From Cellvibrio mixtus subsp. mixtus J3-8 (lineage in GTDB: Bacteria > Pseudomonadota > Gammaproteobacteria > Pseudomonadales > Cellvibrionaceae), in NCBI RefSeq assembly GCF_000766945.1, contig NZ_KN266207.1, forward strand, positions 157,829-221,828: a stretch of DNA of 64,000 nt, in the 5' to 3' direction. Of the stretch, positions 60,850 through 64,000 are shown in pieces. The notes beneath the pieces are model-generated. The model saw only the letters and a list, made by a program, of their open reading frames with translations, had not been told where the DNA came from and did no database searches. Each line of letters starts with the position of its first letter. Position 1 is the stretch's first letter. Made by a program: the position numbers and the translations under genes.

Positions 60850-60970
60850 ATAGTTTCAAAGATTAATAGTTTCAAAGGTTAATAGGTTAAAAATTTAATA
60901 GCTTTCAGAATGTAAAAGTCGACAGGATTTAATCGTTACCAGGATTTAGTAGCTATCAGGATTTAATAAG
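60850..60970. repeat. Degenerate tandem repeat, 16-17 bp unit
   Basis: Units of 16 bp starting ATAG occur at 60850 (ATAGTTTCAAAGATTA), 60866 (ATAGTTTCAAAGGTTA), 60882 and 60898. Three 17-bp units starting CAGGATTTA follow at 60923, 60940 and 60957. They fill most of the space between the receptor terminator and the next gene. Function unknown: variable-number repeat or binding-site array. Confidence 0.6.
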
Positions 60971-61044
60971 CAGTGGACCACATCTTTGCTGTAGATAACG
61001 TCAACTCACACAATAATTTTTTGCTTATCCGATAAAGGTGTTAT

Positions 61045-62652
61045 ATGAAAAATTTATTCGCTCATCGGTTGTTGAAAATATCATGTCTATTTTTTACTGC
61101 ATTGTTGTTAACCAATCTGGTAAAAGCCCAACAAACCTGCAATGCCTTTGTAGGTAATATCTGTACTGAACTGAATGCCATGTATGTAAAGCTGGATTCA
61201 ACTACACGTATCGCCGGGGTATTAGGGGATGCCACTGCAGAAAACGCCATGCTTAAATTCGCGCGCGACAATGGCATTAACTATTTAATTATGTATGACT
61301 TGCAAGGTCTGGTTGCTAATTCCACGCGCGCTACACAATTGGCGTCACTGATTTCCCGTGCAAAGACACAGTACGGTGTACAACAGGTAGGCGCAGCTCT
61401 GGCTGAATCACAATTCGCTGATAATATCGTTGCTTACAATAATAGCCATGCCGCCAATGAACGTATTGATGTATTAAATGTAGAGCGCGAGTTCTGGCGA
61501 TCAACCACCAATCGTGCAGCCGAGTTTGATGCAACGATTAATGTACTGAATTATTTTAAAAATGTTGGCACCGCTAATAATTTAACCACAGAAATTTATA
61601 TCGGCTGGATTACGGCTACTGAAGGCGCGCGTCTGGGTGATGCAGTGGATCGTGTGCTGGTGCATTACTATCGCCAAAATGATACTGACATTGTGAATTA
61701 TGGCATCGAACGTTTGCAGTACCTTGCCGGTGCAAGCCGCAAAGTGAAAGTGATTCCTATTTTTTCCAATGAAGGTCCATCCACTACCGATGATGCTGAA
61801 ACCTATTTTATGGGCAATTGGTTAGCAACCAACCCTAATGATAAAGCGTTTAAAAGCTGGATCGTCGGTTACAACGCACTCACCGGTAATTGGAAAAATA
61901 ATATCGAAGTGATCGGTTCCAATTGGTTTCTCTACAATCATTTTCCGGCAATCTATGCTGCGAAACCCAATCACATTATCAGTAATCCAACCAATCAAAC
62001 GGCGTGCACTGGTCAGTCGCGCACATTTACCGTTGCCAGCTCTGCAACAACTAAAACTTATTGCTGGTTGAAAAATGGAAAATGCCTGGTGGATGGTGGA
62101 AATATTTCCGGTGCACGCACTGCGTCCTTAACGATATCCACTATCAATGCACAAGACTTTACCAATTATGCGGCGCGTGTGATTAGTTATGATTCAGCAA
62201 ATCCAACTAGCTTTACATCAACAGCTGCAACTTTAACGGCTACTGCAAGTTGTGGAGGCTCAAGCAACAATCTCGCGCTGAATAAAACCGTCACTGCCTC
62301 TTCATTTGTTGCCGCTGGTTATGAACCTGCAAAAGTTGTTGATGGCAACACAACAACTACACGTTGGGCCAGTGCATATTCAGGCACACAGTGGATTCAA
62401 GTCGATTTGGGTTCAATCTCTGCGGTAAGCCGTGTGAAATTAACCTGGGACCCGGCTTACGCCATTGATTACCAAATCCTGATTTCCGGCAATGGAAATA
62501 GTTGGACAACACTTCGTTCCATCACCGGTAATACCAATCTCGTTAATAACAATACTGGATTAAACGGATCGGGTCGCTACGTGCGCATTAATGGCACCAC
62601 CAAAGCGCTGCCTGCGTTTGGTTTCTCGTTGTATGAATTGGAAATCTATTAA
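61045..62652 (+). CDS. Secreted protein with TIM-barrel-like domain, Ig-like domain and F5/8C module; function unknown
   Basis: 535 residues, AAAGGTG upstream of the ATG. Signal peptide about 1-28 (VKA-Q). Residues 30-305 alternate strands and helices in the manner of an (alpha/beta)8 barrel: RIAGVLGDA, INYLIMYDLQG, QVGAALAES, IDVLNVEREFW, TEIYIGWIT, DRVLVHYYR, VKVIPIFSNEG, IEVIGSNWFLYNHF. Candidate catalytic residues are E147 or E149 in NVEREFW. I do not recognise the family. Residues about 307-400 look Ig-like with two Cys; residues 408-535 are an F5/8C module like those in the beta-glucanases. Gene order with TonB receptor and GH20 suggests an endo-acting glycanase. Confidence 0.72.
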   Translation: MKNLFAHRLLKISCLFFTALLLTNLVKAQQTCNAFVGNICTELNAMYVKLDSTTRIAGVLGDATAENAMLKFARDNGINYLIMYDLQGLVANSTRATQLASLISRAKTQYGVQQVGAALAESQFADNIVAYNNSHAANERIDVLNVEREFWRSTTNRAAEFDATINVLNYFKNVGTANNLTTEIYIGWITATEGARLGDAVDRVLVHYYRQNDTDIVNYGIERLQYLAGASRKVKVIPIFSNEGPSTTDDAETYFMGNWLATNPNDKAFKSWIVGYNALTGNWKNNIEVIGSNWFLYNHFPAIYAAKPNHIISNPTNQTACTGQSRTFTVASSATTKTYCWLKNGKCLVDGGNISGARTASLTISTINAQDFTNYAARVISYDSANPTSFTSTAATLTATASCGGSSNNLALNKTVTASSFVAAGYEPAKVVDGNTTTTRWASAYSGTQWIQVDLGSISAVSRVKLTWDPAYAIDYQILISGNGNSWTTLRSITGNTNLVNNNTGLNGSGRYVRINGTTKALPAFGFSLYELEIY

Positions 62653-62709
62653 CCATATTCCATTCATTTGCCATCCGGGCGATAACCCGATTGGTTTCCT
62701 GAATGTATA

Positions 62710-62733
62710 GGCTCCCTGTTTTTTTTCAGGGAG
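62710..62733 (+). terminator. Stem-loop between the TIM-barrel-like gene and the GH20 gene
   Basis: GCTCCCTG (62710-62717) and CAGGGAGC (62726-62733) form an 8-bp perfect stem with an eight-T loop. No T-run follows, so it may act as processing or partial termination structure rather than a true terminator. Confidence 0.5.
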
Positions 62734-62754
62734 CTGTAGTAGAGGTAAAAAAGA

Positions 62755-64000
62755 ATGTTGAAACGATGCTTATTAAAGAAAGCCATTTTTAAAAAAACGA
62801 CCTTGTGTTTATGGTTAGCGTTATCAGCGAGCCAGGTATTTGCCAATCTATCGGCAGGTGACCTAAAAAATTTTGGTGATAAAGCGGAATTGCGTTTTGG
62901 TACGGTCAGTAATTTTGGACAGGAAGGAACGTTTGATGCAATTGTGACGCTCAATAACCATTCTGCAATTGCGCTCCCAAAAGGCACAGCGAATTGGAAA
63001 ATCTATATTCATTCAGTGAAGCGTATACTTTCTACAAGCTCCACTGAATTCACGTTCAAACATTTGCAAGGCGATCTTTACGAAATTGCACCAACGGATA
63101 AATTTTCAGGATTGCTGTCTGGTAGTTCATTGAAATTTCCTTACAAAGCGCGTGGCCATATTGTCAGCTACAGCGATTATATGCCGCGTGCATTTATTGC
63201 CAATGCTGCAGGCGATTCCGCGGTATTTGCAAATACTGATACTGAAAACCTTGAACAATTTATAGATCCTTTTGTGAAGCCTGAGCAGTTTTTACGTTTC
63301 GACATTCCCAAAGACCTTTATTCTGTCGTCACACCCAATAGCCGCTATCAAACCAACCTGGCCATTAACCAGCTGGATACAACTAGCGAAGACGTAAAAA
63401 TAATCCCTACACCAAAAAATGTTACTTACAGCAAAGGCAGTGCGCGGATTGACAACAGTTGGAAAATTATAGAAGTCGGTGGGCTTTCCTTCGAATCTGA
63501 CTATTTGCAGCAGCGATTGCGTGATTCGGGGTTATTACTGGAAAAAACAGTTACTACCAATATTCCCAAAAAACAGGTTATCGAACTCAGTATCGATAAA
63601 AAATTTACCAATGCCGAAGCTTACGAGCTGAATATTACGGGTGAAAGAGTTGTTATTTCAGCGGGTGGTGCAACGGGCGTATTCTACGGGGTGCAAAGTT
63701 TCCTGAGCTTGTTGCCTGTGCAAAAAGCCAGTGTTCAATCTGTTCCGGCATTGCGTGTATTTGACGAGCCGCGCGCACCATGGCGTGGTATGCACTACGA
63801 CATAGCGCGCAACTTTCATGGCAAAGATGCTGTGCTGGCATTGGTTGAGCAAATGGGTCGTTACAAGCTTAACAAGCTGCATATGCATATGACGGAAGAC
63901 GAAGGTTGGCGCATTGAAATTCCCGGCTTGCCGGAATTAACCGAAGTGGGTGCGTTCCGTTGTTTTGATCTCACGGAAACTAAATGCCTGATGCCACAGT
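62755..64000 (+). CDS. GH20 beta-N-acetylhexosaminidase (chitobiase-like), 3' end cut by window edge
   Basis: The frame opens at ATG 62755 (AGAGG about 9 nt upstream) and stays open to the right edge, 415 codons of a protein that is usually near 800-900. Signal peptide about 1-28 (VFA-N). Residues about 35-170 look like the CHB_HEX carbohydrate-binding domain of chitobiases, followed by the GH20b domain (IPTPKNVTYSKG ... VISAGGATGVFYGVQSFLSLLP) and the beginning of the GH20 barrel (APWRGMHYDIARNFH, LNKLHMHMTEDEGWRIEI). The catalytic D-E pair lies beyond the edge. Releases GlcNAc from chitobiose or glycan ends in the periplasm or at the surface. Confidence 0.9.
   Translation, partial: MLKRCLLKKAIFKKTTLCLWLALSASQVFANLSAGDLKNFGDKAELRFGTVSNFGQEGTFDAIVTLNNHSAIALPKGTANWKIYIHSVKRILSTSSTEFTFKHLQGDLYEIAPTDKFSGLLSGSSLKFPYKARGHIVSYSDYMPRAFIANAAGDSAVFANTDTENLEQFIDPFVKPEQFLRFDIPKDLYSVVTPNSRYQTNLAINQLDTTSEDVKIIPTPKNVTYSKGSARIDNSWKIIEVGGLSFESDYLQQRLRDSGLLLEKTVTTNIPKKQVIELSIDKKFTNAEAYELNITGERVVISAGGATGVFYGVQSFLSLLPVQKASVQSVPALRVFDEPRAPWRGMHYDIARNFHGKDAVLALVEQMGRYKLNKLHMHMTEDEGWRIEIPGLPELTEVGAFRCFDLTETKCLMPQ

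Overview
The window looks like chromosome from a free-living, polysaccharide-degrading gammaproteobacterium close to Cellvibrio or Saccharophagus (Cellvibrionales). The reasons are secreted modular glycanases joined by poly-serine linkers, several F5/8C and CBM6-type modules, TonB-dependent receptors, membrane-anchored AraC regulators, an LpxL lipid A acyltransferase and gammaproteobacterial housekeeping families (YdiJ, YggL, YceH). I see no rRNA, tRNA, CRISPR array, transposase or phage gene.

Layout. 1-3.99 kb: the truncated D-2-hydroxyglutarate dehydrogenase ydiJ and a stand-alone AraC-type DNA-binding protein. 4.0-9.0 kb: a signalling block. An autoinducer-synthase-like N-acyltransferase overlaps a multi-TM sensor histidine kinase and is followed by a response regulator whose receiver carries an insertion. 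A second regulator, with a DHp-like N-terminus, is divergent. 9.06-12.7 kb: a TonB receptor, then a PadR regulator behind tandem operators and its overlapping HAAS-type membrane partner.

12.9-31 kb is a beta-1,3-glucan (laminarin-type) degradation locus. It holds a two-catalytic-domain GH16/GH128 enzyme, a GH5 enzyme with a CBM6-like tail, a GH16 interrupted by what looks like a circularly permuted F5/8C domain, a CBM56-crystallin-thaumatin (GH152-like) protein and a CBM6-GH16 enzyme. Two 7TM-AraC regulators lie among them and a chemoreceptor sits at the end. The enzymes should cut glucan outside the cell; a TonB receptor and the regulators would handle uptake and sensing.

33.4-40.9 kb is an eight-gene co-directional operon resembling an arylsulfonate (asfAB-type) system: GntR regulator, AprA-like flavoprotein, 4Fe-4S ferredoxin, NitT/TauT-type ABC transporter (three genes), HEAT-repeat protein and DUF971 protein. 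41-57.4 kb is mixed housekeeping and signalling: YggL, YceH, a degenerate receiver protein, shikimate kinase, HD-GYP, FMN reductase, secreted RidA, glycosyltransferase, MASE1-GGDEF cyclase, LpxL, MoeA, zinc metallopeptidase, small membrane proteins and a methyltransferase. 57.9-64 kb starts a second glycan locus: a large TonB receptor, an unrecognised secreted TIM-barrel-like protein with an F5/8C tail, and a GH20 beta-hexosaminidase cut by the right edge. The GH20 points to GlcNAc-containing glycans.

The strongest candidates for something undescribed are the acyltransferase/7TM-kinase/regulator module (4.0-9.0 kb), the permuted F5/8C insertion inside the GH16 (about 22.07-22.46 kb) and the asf-like operon with its HEAT and DUF971 riders. 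All functions are inferred by reading the translations; no database search was run.
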